37,568 nucleotides of DNA. Origin: Acidobacteriaceae bacterium (GTDB lineage Bacteria > Acidobacteriota > Terriglobia > Bryobacterales > Bryobacteraceae). Location: the NCBI GenBank assembly GCA_020247055.1, contig JADCJL010000357.1:1-37568 (forward strand), in the 5' to 3' direction. The notes beneath the pieces were generated by a model. The model had not been told where the DNA came from, did no database searches, and was given only the letters and a program-made list of their open reading frames with translations. Every line of letters starts with the position of its first letter. Position 1 is the stretch's first letter. A program made the position numbers and the translations under genes. This document shows positions 7,375 through 15,222 of this stretch, in pieces.

Positions 7375-10300
7375 ATGATCCGACTGGCGATCCTGCTCTT
7401 TTTCTTGCTCCCCCTCCTCCCCGCCCAAACCCTTCGCGGCCTCCTCAGCGTCACCGTCCGCGACGGCTCGAAAGCCATCGTCCGCAACGCCAATCTCACC
7501 CTCACCCACACCCCCACCGGCCGCGCCTGGAACGCCCAAACCGACGCCGCCGGCGCCTTCTCCTTCGCCCTCCTCCCCCCCGGCGACTACAAAATCACCA
7601 TCGACTCCCCCGGCTTCCGCCGCTCCACCACCAACCTCACCCTCCACCTCAACCAGGAACAAACCGTCGACCTCCTCCTCCAGCCCGGCGACCGCACCGA
7701 AACCATCGAAGTCTTCGCCCCCGACGAAGCCCTCAAAACCACCTCCCCCTCCCTCGGCGCCACCCTCCAAAACCGCCAGATCCTCGACCTCCCCTTAAAC
7801 GGCCGCAACTTCTCCTCCCTCGCCCTCCTCGTCCCCGGCGTCACCCTCCCCGCCCAGGGCTCCTCCGGCACCGTCCGCGGCGATTTCACCTTCAATGCCA
7901 ACGGCGCCCGCGACTCCGCCAACGCCTACACCCTCGACGGCGTCTACAACGGCGACCCCAAACTCAACGGCGTCGGCGTCACCCCCTCCGTCGACGCCAT
8001 CCGCGAATTCGAAGTCCTCACCGGCAACTACGACGCCTCCTTCGCCCGCAACGCCGGCGGCCAGGTCAACGTCGTCCTCAAATCCGGCACCAACACCCCC
8101 CACGGCTCCCTCTATCACTTCTTCCGCAACCAGGCTATGGACGCCCGCAACTTCTTCGCCCCCGCCGGCCCCGACCCCCGCTACCTGCGGAACCAGTTCG
8201 GCGCCGCCCTCGGCAGCGCCCTCGTCAAAGACCGCACATTCCTGTTCGCCGACTTCGAATCCCGCCTCTCCCGCGAAGGCATCTCCCGCTCCACCCGCGT
8301 CCCCACCGCCCTCGAACGCCGCGGCGACTTCTCCCGCTCCGACCCCCGCACCCCCCCCATCGATCTGTTCACCCAAATGCCGTTCCCCGGCAGCATCATC
8401 CCCGCCCAGCGCCTCCACCCCATCGCCCTCGGCATCGCCAGCCTCTACCCCCTCCCCAACCGCCCCGACCCCTCCCAAAACCTCACCTCCGCACCCGTCG
8501 CCCGCGACAACAACCACTCCTTCGATCTCAAATTCGACCACCGCCTCGCCCGCAACTCCGACCTTTCCGCCCGCTACTCTTTCTCCGATCGCGACCTCCT
8601 TGAACCCTTCGCTGGCGCCTCGTTCTCCCCCGTCCCCGGCTTCGGCACCGCCAACGCCCGCCGCGCCCAAAACCTGATGCTCTCGGAAGTCCACGCCTTC
8701 CGCCCCCATCTCCTCAACGAACTCCGCCTCGGCTTCAACCGCGTCGCCCTCGGTGTCACCCCCGAACAGCAAGCCGCCAATCTCAACTCCCGCGTCGGCC
8801 TTCCCACCCCCGCCAACCCCGTCAACGCCGGCCTCAGCTATATCTCCATCGCCGGCTTCGGCTCCCTCGGCGACGAATACAACAACCCCCAACGCGGCAT
8901 CACCAACACCTACCAGCTCCTCGACCAGCTCACCTGGACCCGCCACCGCCACACCCTCCAGGCCGGCTTCGACTACCGCGTCCAGCAGCAAAACGCCTTC
9001 CGCAACGTCCTCTCCCGCGGCCTCCTCTCCTTCGTCGGCTTCACCGGCAACGCCCTCGCCGAAATGATGCAGGGCCTCGTCTCCGTCTCGAGCCGCGCCA
9101 CCGGCATCAACGACCAGCGCCTCCGCGCCCGCTCGTCGTCGTTCTTCGTCCAGGACGCCTGGAAGCTCTCCCGCCAACTGACGCTCTCCTACGGCCTCCG
9201 CTACGAGTTCTCCACGCCCCCCGTCGACGCCAAAGACCGCGCCGCTATCTTTAACTTCTCAAACGGCCAGCTCAACCAACTCGGCACCAACGGCGTCCCC
9301 CGCGGCGCCTTCCTCGCCGACCGGAATAACTTCGCCCCCCGCCTCGGGCTCGCCTGGTCCCTCAACGAAAAAACCGTCCTCCGCACCGGCTACGGTCTCT
9401 ACTACGACCAGGCCCCCCTCGCCCCCGGCGAAGGCATCTACTTCAACGCGCCCTACTTCAACGTCGGGACATTTTTTACCTTCCAGCAGTACAACTTACT
9501 CCTCCACGATCCCTTCCCCGCCAACTTCCCCCTCCCCCTCCCCCCCTCGGCCGTCACCTTCCAGCGCAACCTCCGCACGGCCTATGTCCAGAACTTCAGC
9601 TTCAATCTCCAGCGTCAACTCGGCGCCGGCCGCGTCTTCGAAATCGGTTACGCCGGCAATAAAGGAACTAAGCTCCACTCCGGCCGCGACCGCAACCAAC
9701 CCGGCCCCAGCACCAACCCCCAAAACCTCCGCCCCAACCCCTTCTACGGCGATATCACCGCCATCGAATCCCGCAGTAACTCAAACTACCACTCCCTCCA
9801 GGCCCGCTTCGAACAACGCGTCTCCCGCGGCCTCAGTCTCCTCGCCAGTTACGCCTACGCCAAAGCCATCGACGACGCCTCCAACTTCTTCTCCACCGCC
9901 GCCGATCCCAACTTCCCCATGGATTCGAACAACTGGCGCCTCGAACGCGCCCGCTCCGGCTTCGACGTCCGCCAGCGCCTCTCCCTGGCGTATGTTTACG
10001 ATCTGCCCTTCGCCCGCGGCCATAAGTGGCTCGGTGGCTGGCAAGCCAACGGCGTCTGGAGTTTCCAGTCCGGCCGGCCCTTCTCCGTCACCCTCCTGTC
10101 CGACCTCGACCGCTCCAACACCGGCCGCACCAGCTTCGGCTTCGGCGCCAACGACCGTCCCCTCCGCCTCGCCTCCGGCCACTTAGCCAATCCCACCCCC
10201 GATCGCTGGTTCGATACCTCGGCCTTCGCCCTCCAGCCCTTCGGTACCTTCGGCAATAGCGGCCGCAACATACTCTCCGGCCCTGGCCTCGCTAATTTGG

Positions 10301-10491
10301 ACGTCTCTATCACAAAAAACACCCGGCTCTCCGAACGCCTAACCCTTCAGTTCCGTGCCGAGGCATTTAACGTCGCCAACCGCGCCAATTTCGACTTACC
10401 GGACGCTGTCCTTGGCTCCGGAACCTACGGACGTATCCTCTCGGCCCAGCCTCCCCGTCATTTGCAATTCGGAATTAAGTTTCTTTTTTAA
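7375..10491 (+). CDS. TonB-dependent receptor, Oar-like, with N-terminal carboxypeptidase-regulatory-like domain
   Basis: This 1038-residue outer-membrane protein has a signal peptide (MIRLAILLFFLLPLLPAQ). Residues about 20-105 form a CarboxypepD_reg-like fold, with VTVRDGSKAIVRNANLTLTH and LLPPGDYKITIDSPGFRR. A plug domain follows near 120-240, with LDLPLNGRNFSSLALLVPGV and VDAIREFEVLTGNYDASFARN. The remaining 800 residues make a large beta-barrel ending in FGIKFLF, with the C-terminal aromatic expected for BAM insertion. This architecture is typical of the expanded Oar-type receptors of Acidobacteria, thought to take up large or complex substrates; the ligand is unknown. Sense-strand bases are extremely C-rich (11 G versus 34 C in 8281-8340). 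No SusD-like partner is present. Confidence 0.93.
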   Translation: MIRLAILLFFLLPLLPAQTLRGLLSVTVRDGSKAIVRNANLTLTHTPTGRAWNAQTDAAGAFSFALLPPGDYKITIDSPGFRRSTTNLTLHLNQEQTVDLLLQPGDRTETIEVFAPDEALKTTSPSLGATLQNRQILDLPLNGRNFSSLALLVPGVTLPAQGSSGTVRGDFTFNANGARDSANAYTLDGVYNGDPKLNGVGVTPSVDAIREFEVLTGNYDASFARNAGGQVNVVLKSGTNTPHGSLYHFFRNQAMDARNFFAPAGPDPRYLRNQFGAALGSALVKDRTFLFADFESRLSREGISRSTRVPTALERRGDFSRSDPRTPPIDLFTQMPFPGSIIPAQRLHPIALGIASLYPLPNRPDPSQNLTSAPVARDNNHSFDLKFDHRLARNSDLSARYSFSDRDLLEPFAGASFSPVPGFGTANARRAQNLMLSEVHAFRPHLLNELRLGFNRVALGVTPEQQAANLNSRVGLPTPANPVNAGLSYISIAGFGSLGDEYNNPQRGITNTYQLLDQLTWTRHRHTLQAGFDYRVQQQNAFRNVLSRGLLSFVGFTGNALAEMMQGLVSVSSRATGINDQRLRARSSSFFVQDAWKLSRQLTLSYGLRYEFSTPPVDAKDRAAIFNFSNGQLNQLGTNGVPRGAFLADRNNFAPRLGLAWSLNEKTVLRTGYGLYYDQAPLAPGEGIYFNAPYFNVGTFFTFQQYNLLLHDPFPANFPLPLPPSAVTFQRNLRTAYVQNFSFNLQRQLGAGRVFEIGYAGNKGTKLHSGRDRNQPGPSTNPQNLRPNPFYGDITAIESRSNSNYHSLQARFEQRVSRGLSLLASYAYAKAIDDASNFFSTAADPNFPMDSNNWRLERARSGFDVRQRLSLAYVYDLPFARGHKWLGGWQANGVWSFQSGRPFSVTLLSDLDRSNTGRTSFGFGANDRPLRLASGHLANPTPDRWFDTSAFALQPFGTFGNSGRNILSGPGLANLDVSITKNTRLSERLTLQFRAEAFNVANRANFDLPDAVLGSGTYGRILSAQPPRHLQFGIKFLF

Positions 10492-10609
10492 ATCGATTCG
10501 GTTATTCTTAAGGAGCAACCGGTTCGCGCCGAGTCAGTCTTGGATTCAGTATTGGTCGGGTTCTTTCTTGCGCGGGTATTGGATTTGCTGAGTAAGGAGA
10601 ACTCGATCG

Positions 10610-11026
10610 ATGAAAAATATCTTTGTGGGCAATCTGCCCTACGACGTCCGTGATGACGAGTTGTTGCAGCTGTTCGGTCAGTACGGCGCCGTGGACCGTG
10701 TTCATTTGTTGCGGGACCGGGACACCGGTCAGATGCGCGGCATTGGCTTCGTCGAAATGCCGAATGACGAGGAAGGCGACAACGCGGTGCAGGCCCTCAA
10801 CGGCTACGAACTCGGCGGTCGTCCCATGAAAGTGGAAGAGGCTCGGCCTCGGGAAGAGCGCGGCTTCGGCGGCGGCGGTGGCGGTGGCTACCGTGGCGGC
10901 GGTGGTGGCGGCGGCTTTGGCGGCGGCGGTGGTGGCCGTGGTAAGAGCGGCGGCGGCGGCTTCGGCGGCGGCCGTGGTGGCAAGGGCGGCGGCGGTGGCC
11001 GCGGCGGCGGCGGCAACCGCTGGTAA
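10610..11026 (+). CDS. RRM RNA-binding protein with glycine-rich tail
   Basis: The 138-residue protein has one RNA-recognition motif at residues 2-80: RNP2 is IFVGNL (3-8) and RNP1 is the MRGIGFVEM segment, with aromatic residues in both. Residues 81-138 are a low-complexity Gly/Arg/Phe tail of GGGG, RGG and FGG units. Such proteins occur in cyanobacteria and Acidobacteria and resemble cold-inducible glycine-rich RNA-binding proteins; a role as a cold-responsive RNA chaperone is inferred. A good ribosome-binding site, AAGGAG (10594-10599), lies 10 nt before the ATG. The 118-bp leader is AT-richer than the flanks and could carry regulation. A strong terminator follows. Confidence 0.93.
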   Translation: MKNIFVGNLPYDVRDDELLQLFGQYGAVDRVHLLRDRDTGQMRGIGFVEMPNDEEGDNAVQALNGYELGGRPMKVEEARPREERGFGGGGGGGYRGGGGGGGFGGGGGGRGKSGGGGFGGGRGGKGGGGGRGGGGNRW

Positions 11027-11059
11027 TACCAGCCAAGCCAGACATTCGAACAAAAAATC

Positions 11060-11113
11060 AAAAGCCCCGTCCGGCACCCGGCACACCCGCCAGGCCCCCG
11101 GCCGGGGCTTTTT
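11060..11113 (+). terminator. Rho-independent terminator after the RRM gene
   Basis: AAAAGCCCCG at 11060-11069 pairs perfectly with CGGGGCTTTT at 11103-11112, and TTTTT ends the 3' arm. The intervening 33 nt contains further GC-rich complementarity (CCGG/CCGG). An A-tract precedes the 5' arm, so the structure could also work on the minus strand, stopping transcripts that run past the end of the dehydratase gene. Confidence 0.75.
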
Positions 11114-11182
11114 CCGTTTCTCCACCCGCATCCCGCCCCCAACAACCCTCCCCCACCCAACGCCGGCGCCCGGGCCGCCGCC

Positions 11183-11343
11183 GGCGGCCTCACCCGCAAG
11201 CCACCGCCCGGCGGCCTTACCCCCCGGCACTGTCCGGGGCCGTAGCGTCACCCCCAAACCCCGCCCACCCCGCTCCCCAACCCGCAACAATACCCCCGGC
11301 GGCCTTACCCGCCAGACGCCGTCCGGGGCCGTAGCGTCACCCC
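11183..11343. repeat. Imperfect direct repeats in an intergenic spacer
   Basis: Two copies of a 45-46 bp unit lie at 11210-11254 and 11298-11343. Each begins GGCGGCCTTACCC, has 9-10 variable bases, and ends with an identical 23-bp block (11232-11254 and 11321-11343) containing GTCCGGGGCCGTAGCGTC. A third, partial copy, GGCGGCCTCACCC, starts at 11183. Read on the minus strand, both full copies encode VTLRPRT followed by GGKAAG, a translation of the repeat and not a protein. The spacer 11027-11365 otherwise holds only the terminator. This looks like a dispersed intergenic repeat (REP-like), but no other copy is seen in the window. Confidence 0.6.
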
Positions 11344-11365
11344 AAAATCCCGTCCGCCCCCGCCC

Positions 11366-12529
11366 CTACCAGTCCGCCACGCTCCCATCCCGCCGGAAAA
11401 AGTCCATCGTCACCTCCGGCTGCCAGGGATGCCGGTCCGCCGCCGCCTCGTTGATGTCGATCCCCAGCCCCGGCGCCGTCGGCGGCACCGCCTGGCCCCC
11501 CACAATCGGAATCTGCCCGTTCACCACCTCCGCCCGCCACGGCACATCCTTCCGCACCACCTCCTGAATCAGGTAGTTCGGCGTCGCAAACGCCACATGC
11601 GTGCACGCCGCCGTCGAAATCGGCCCCTGCGGATTATGGCACGCCACCGACATCAGGTACGTCTCCGCCATCGCCGCAATCCGCCGGACTTCACTGATCC
11701 CCCCGCAGTGCGAACAATCCGGCTGCACCACCGCGCACGCCCGCTTCTCAAACAACTCCCGGAACTCCCACCGCCCCGTCAGCCGCTCGCCCGTCGCAAT
11801 CGGGAAGGGAAGCGCCCGCGCCACCTCCGCCAACCCGTCAATCGACTCCGGCCAGCACGGCTCCTCATACCAGTACAGGTTGTAATCCACGAGCATCTTG
11901 CCAAACTGAATCGCCGCCGCCGGCGTCGTCCGCGCGTGCAGGTCCAGCATGATGTCCACATCGTCGCCCGCCGCCCGCCGCATCGCCTCCACGCACTGCG
12001 CTGCCTTCTTCAGCGTCCCCGCCCGCTCCACCGGATCGGAGATCGGAATCGGCATCGACTTCACCGCCGTGAAGCCCTCCTCCATCGACATCAGAATCCG
12101 TTCCCCAAAATATCCCGGGTCCGACGCGCCGTAAATGTCCTCCATCTTGCCCCCGCCCAGATGGTCGTAAAAGCGCAGCGTATCCCGCACCGGCCCGCCA
12201 AGCAGCTCATGCACCGGCTTGCCCAGCTCCTTGCCCTTGATGTCCCACAAGGCCTGGTCAATCCCGCTAATCGCCGTGTAGTTGATGATCCCGCCCCGCC
12301 AGAAATACTGCCGGTGCATCACCTGCCACAAATGCTCAATCCGCCGCGGATCTTGTCCAATGAGTAGGACGGATAAATCCTCCACCGCCCCCACGACACT
12401 CTTCGTCTTCCATTCGAGCGTCGCCTCGCCCCACCCGTAAAGGCCCGGCTGATCGGTCTCGACCTTTACGAAAATCCAGTTGCGCATCCGCGCATGAACA
12501 ACTTTGGTTACAATTCGGGTTATCTTCAT
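11366..12529 (-). CDS. Mandelate racemase/muconate lactonizing enzyme family protein, probable sugar-acid dehydratase
   Basis: The 387-residue protein has the two-domain enolase-superfamily layout: an N-terminal capping domain with WGEATLEW and the 20s loop, then a TIM barrel. Metal ligands are readable as D196 in MLDLHAR, E222 in WYEEP and E248 in ATGERLTGR; H298 in ACHNPQGP is the probable base. D196-x-H198 and the HNPQGPISTAACTHVA segment resemble the D-galactonate dehydratase group, which removes water from aldonic acids to give 2-keto-3-deoxy sugars. The exact substrate cannot be read from sequence. The ATG follows the ClpP gene by 53 bp on the same strand. Confidence 0.88.
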   Translation of the reverse strand: MKITRIVTKVVHARMRNWIFVKVETDQPGLYGWGEATLEWKTKSVVGAVEDLSVLLIGQDPRRIEHLWQVMHRQYFWRGGIINYTAISGIDQALWDIKGKELGKPVHELLGGPVRDTLRFYDHLGGGKMEDIYGASDPGYFGERILMSMEEGFTAVKSMPIPISDPVERAGTLKKAAQCVEAMRRAAGDDVDIMLDLHARTTPAAAIQFGKMLVDYNLYWYEEPCWPESIDGLAEVARALPFPIATGERLTGRWEFRELFEKRACAVVQPDCSHCGGISEVRRIAAMAETYLMSVACHNPQGPISTAACTHVAFATPNYLIQEVVRKDVPWRAEVVNGQIPIVGGQAVPPTAPGLGIDINEAAADRHPWQPEVTMDFFRRDGSVADW

Positions 12530-12538
12530 CGTGCGCGC

Positions 12539-12564
12539 CCGCGCCGGAGCTTTCCCCGGCGCGG
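12539..12564 (-). terminator. GC-rich hairpin between clpP and the dehydratase gene
   Basis: CCGCGCCGG (12539-12547) and CCGGCGCGG (12556-12564) form a perfect 9-bp stem with an 8-nt loop just downstream of the clpP stop. There is no T tract, so it is a weak or rho-assisted terminator, or an RNA-stability element, rather than a textbook intrinsic terminator. Confidence 0.35.
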
Positions 12565-12582
12565 ACTACCTCGCATCGATGA

Positions 12583-13191
12583 TTATTTCACGACATCCCG
12601 GCTGTTGGTAATCACCCGGTCGATCATGCCGTACTCAATCGCCTCATCGGCCCGGATAATGTAGTCGCGCTCCACGTCCCGCGCAATCTTTTCTACCGCC
12701 TGCCCGGTCGCATCCGCCAGAATCTTATTCAACGAATCGCGCATCTTCAGAATTTCCTTCGCGAAAATGTCGATCTCCGTCGCCTGACCCGCCAGCCCCT
12801 GCATCGACGGCTGATGGATCAGAATCCGCGAATTCGGCAGCGAATACCGCTTGCCCTTCGTCCCGCACGCCAGCAACACCGCCGCCATCGACGCCGCCTG
12901 GCCCACGCAATAAGTCACAATGTCCGGCTGCACCAGATTCATCGTGTCCAAAATCGCCAGTCCGGCCGTAATCGAACCACCCGGAGAGTTAATGTAGATC
13001 GAGATATCCCGCTCCGGGTCCTCGGCCGCCAAAAACAAAATCTGGGCGATAATGACATTCGCCACCTGATCATCAATCGGCGTCCCCAGAAAGATGATGT
13101 TCTCTTTTAACAACCGGGAATAGATATCGTACGTGCGCTCTCCCCGTGAGGTCTGCTCGACCACATAGGGCACATAGCCAAAGTTCTGCAT
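12583..13191 (-). CDS. clpP: ATP-dependent Clp protease proteolytic subunit ClpP
   Basis: ClpP is the serine peptidase ring that degrades proteins fed by ClpX or ClpA/C in the cytosol. From the ATG at 13191 the protein has 202 residues, close to the usual length. The catalytic triad is readable: Ser101 in GQAASMAA, His126 in LIHQPS and Asp176 in DVERD. The N-terminal segment [22 protein letters not shown] and [14 protein letters not shown] are family-typical. A TTG at 13203 is in frame but sits almost on the AGGAG element, so the ATG is preferred although its spacing is long. Neither clpX nor tig flanks it, unlike the common tig-clpP-clpX order. The 287 bp upstream holds no gene I can support. 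Confidence 0.95.
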   Translation of the reverse strand: MQNFGYVPYVVEQTSRGERTYDIYSRLLKENIIFLGTPIDDQVANVIIAQILFLAAEDPERDISIYINSPGGSITAGLAILDTMNLVQPDIVTYCVGQAASMAAVLLACGTKGKRYSLPNSRILIHQPSMQGLAGQATEIDIFAKEILKMRDSLNKILADATGQAVEKIARDVERDYIIRADEAIEYGMIDRVITNSRDVVK

Positions 13192-13445
13192 GGGGCTTTT
13201 CAAACTCTCCTGATACCGGCGGCCAGGACCAGACCCGTCGCCTTCTTTTCACCATACCATGGCCATCCCCTTCGGCTCGCCGTCCCTAGGATTTCCCCGG
13301 AGTTTACAAGAAAACGACCGCCGCGGCAATTCTCCGCCGTCCTTCTTCGATATCATGGTGCAGGTGGTGCGGTTGCACTCCTCCGCGCCGTGTACTTTCG
13401 AAGAAATCCTCGTTGGATCGTCCGCGTTGCCGATACGGTCTAGTG

Positions 13446-13467
13446 TGGGGAGGCGTACGGCTCCCCA
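13446..13467 (+). promoter_or_regulatory. Leader hairpin before the diguanylate cyclase start
   Basis: TGGGGAG (13446-13452) and CTCCCCA (13461-13467) form a 7-bp stem with an 8-nt loop, ending 11 nt before the ATG at 13479. The only purine-rich Shine-Dalgarno-like stretch (GGGGAGG) lies in the 5' arm and would be 25 nt from the ATG. Folding could bring it nearer or hide it; function is conjectural. Confidence 0.3.
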
Positions 13468-13478
13468 GGCAGCTCTGC

Positions 13479-14387
13479 ATGAAAATTCTGATTGCCGACG
13501 ATAGCAGCGTCTCCCGCCATCTCCTGGGTAGCATGGTGAAGAAATGGGGATACGATGTCGTCTCGGTTTCGGATGGTACTCGGGCATGGGAAGTACTAAA
13601 TGGTTCCGACGCCCCCCGTCTCGCCATCCTCGATTGGATGATGCCCGGACTTACCGGCCCTCAGGTCTGTGAAAGCGTCCGCGCCAAAAACAGCGAATCT
13701 TATACCTACATTCTTCTGCTTACCGGCCGGACCCAGAAAGAGGATGTCATCGAGGGCATGACCGCCGGCGCCGATGACTACGTCGTCAAACCCTTCGATC
13801 AGCAGGAGTTGCGCGTCCGGCTCCGCGCCGGCCGCCGCATCGTCGAACTACAGGACGAACTCCTGTGCGCCCGCGAAGAGCTTCGCCAGCGCGCCACCCA
13901 CGACGCTCTCACGGGTCTTAAGAACCGCGCCTGCATCCGCCAGATCCTCGCCGAGCGCTATGAAGAGGCTCGCCGCTCCGGCGCCCCCCTCGGCCTCGTC
14001 GCCCTCGACCTCGATCGCTTCAAACTCGTCAACGATACCTACGGCCACGCCGCCGGCGATGCCCTGCTGATCGCCGCCTCCCAGAGCATCCAGAACGCCC
14101 TCGGCCCCACCGACGTCGTCGGCCGCGATGGCGGCGAGGAGTTCCTCGTCGTCTCCTCCCGGCCCCCGGATAGCCTCGCCGCCCTCGCTGAATCCATCCG
14201 CGGCGCCGTGGCCGCCGAGCCCGTCGCCCTCGGCGACCTCCAACTCCCGGTCACCGCCAGCCTCGGCTGCGCCTCCCTCCACCCCGGGGCCGATCTGAAC
14301 CGCCTCCTCCGCGCCGCCGACGAGGCGCTCTACGCCGCCAAACGCAACGGCCGCAACCGCGTCGAAACCGCCTCCGCCGGTTTCTGA
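13479..14387 (+). CDS. Response regulator with GGDEF domain (PleD-like diguanylate cyclase)
   Basis: This 302-residue protein would make cyclic di-GMP from two GTP when its receiver is phosphorylated. Residues 1-120 are a REC domain: acidic pocket D7/D8, phospho-acceptor D52 in AILDWMMPG, and K104 in VVKPF. A linker helix (about 121-140, heptad-like) leads to the GGDEF domain from about 140, starting with HDALTGLKNR. It has DLDRFKLVNDTYGH and the active-site GGEEF at 218-222. The inhibitory I-site RxxD expected at 209-212 reads GPTD, so product inhibition is probably lost. The ATG is preferred over a TTG at 13413, since it begins the REC domain exactly. No partner kinase is adjacent. Confidence 0.92.
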   Translation: MKILIADDSSVSRHLLGSMVKKWGYDVVSVSDGTRAWEVLNGSDAPRLAILDWMMPGLTGPQVCESVRAKNSESYTYILLLTGRTQKEDVIEGMTAGADDYVVKPFDQQELRVRLRAGRRIVELQDELLCAREELRQRATHDALTGLKNRACIRQILAERYEEARRSGAPLGLVALDLDRFKLVNDTYGHAAGDALLIAASQSIQNALGPTDVVGRDGGEEFLVVSSRPPDSLAALAESIRGAVAAEPVALGDLQLPVTASLGCASLHPGADLNRLLRAADEALYAAKRNGRNRVETASAGF

Positions 14388-14511
14388 TCCTCCCCCACCC
14401 CGTCATTCACAACCCATCGGAATTTTTTTCCCCAATCCCCACGGGCCTCCCGCGCCACTCCCGGCCGGCTTCCCCCGCTCTCCCGGCTACCCTCAAACCA
14501 GGAGAATCACC

Positions 14512-15222
14512 ATGTCCGCAGCCGTTTCCTTAGGCCGGTTGGCCGCTAATCGCGCCAACGCCCAGAAGAGCACGGGACCCCGTACCGAGGAGGGAAAAGC
14601 CGCCTCTCGCCGCAACGCCCTTCGTCATGGACTCACCGCCAAAACGGTCGTCCTCGATCTCGAAGACCCGCAGGAATTTGAGCAGTTCCGCTCCCGGATT
14701 CTCGAGGCGTTCGCCCCCGCCGAGGGCGCCGAACAGCTCCTGACCGAGGAAGTCGCCAGCGCCCTCTGGCGCCTCAAGCGCGCCCAGCGCATCGAAGCCG
14801 CCGCCTTCGATCATCACCTCGAGACCCTCAAACATCGGGTCCTGCCCGACGATCCCGATGCGCGGAACTCCCTTGCCGCGGACGTCGGACTCGGCATCGT
14901 CATCAGCGACGAGTACGCCGAACCGTTCCGCAAACTGTTCCGCTACCTCGGCGCCGCCGAACGATACTACCTCCGGCTCCAGGCCCAACTGTTGAAACTA
15001 CAGGCCGATCGCCGTCGCCGTGGCTTCGTTTCGTCACCTCCTGAATCGGTGGCAAAATCTCCCACGCCCCAGCTAGCGACTGTGCAAATCCGCCAGGTTT
15101 CCCCCCAAAATGGCCGCGGCGTCCGTCCGGTTCACCCCGATTCGCTCGAGGATGGCGCTCTGCTCCCGGAAAATGCCCTCCACCCAGCCGCGCGGAAAGA
15201 AAGAGGAGTCGGTTCCGAATAG
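14512..15222 (+). CDS. Acidobacteria-type hypothetical protein with conserved NAQKSTGPRTEEGKAA N-terminus
   Basis: The 236-residue protein has AGGAG (14500-14504) 7 nt before its ATG. Residues 8-40 carry a highly conserved-looking block, RLAANRANAQKSTGPRTEEG followed by KAASRRNALRHGLTAK; I recognise this as a recurrent, often multi-copy N-terminus in Acidobacteria and Planctomycetes proteins of unknown function. Residues 50-170 are helical and charged (FEQFRSRILEAF, EEVASALWRLKRAQRIEAAAFD, FRKLFRYLGAAERYYLRLQ), with coiled-coil potential. The block is basic and could bind nucleic acid, but that is a guess. The last 50 residues are antisense to the amidohydrolase gene (overlap 15073-15222) and are probably a read-through tail. 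Confidence 0.75.
   Translation: MSAAVSLGRLAANRANAQKSTGPRTEEGKAASRRNALRHGLTAKTVVLDLEDPQEFEQFRSRILEAFAPAEGAEQLLTEEVASALWRLKRAQRIEAAAFDHHLETLKHRVLPDDPDARNSLAADVGLGIVISDEYAEPFRKLFRYLGAAERYYLRLQAQLLKLQADRRRRGFVSSPPESVAKSPTPQLATVQIRQVSPQNGRGVRPVHPDSLEDGALLPENALHPAARKERGVGSE

Noticed and set aside
7795-9177. 460-residue minus-strand frame rich in Gly, Glu, Ala and Val
   Set aside because: It is antisense to the TonB receptor and is a product of strong codon bias; the receptor frame has clear domains throughout.
10861-11020. Repetitive GGC/GGT tract considered as CRISPR or minisatellite
   Set aside because: There are no regular repeats and spacers; the tract keeps the reading frame and encodes the RRM protein tail.
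10508-11290. 260-residue minus-strand frame with Ala/Thr repeats
   Set aside because: It is antisense to the Gly-rich RRM tail and crosses the terminator and the intergenic repeats; its N-terminal VTLRPRT pieces are translated repeat units.
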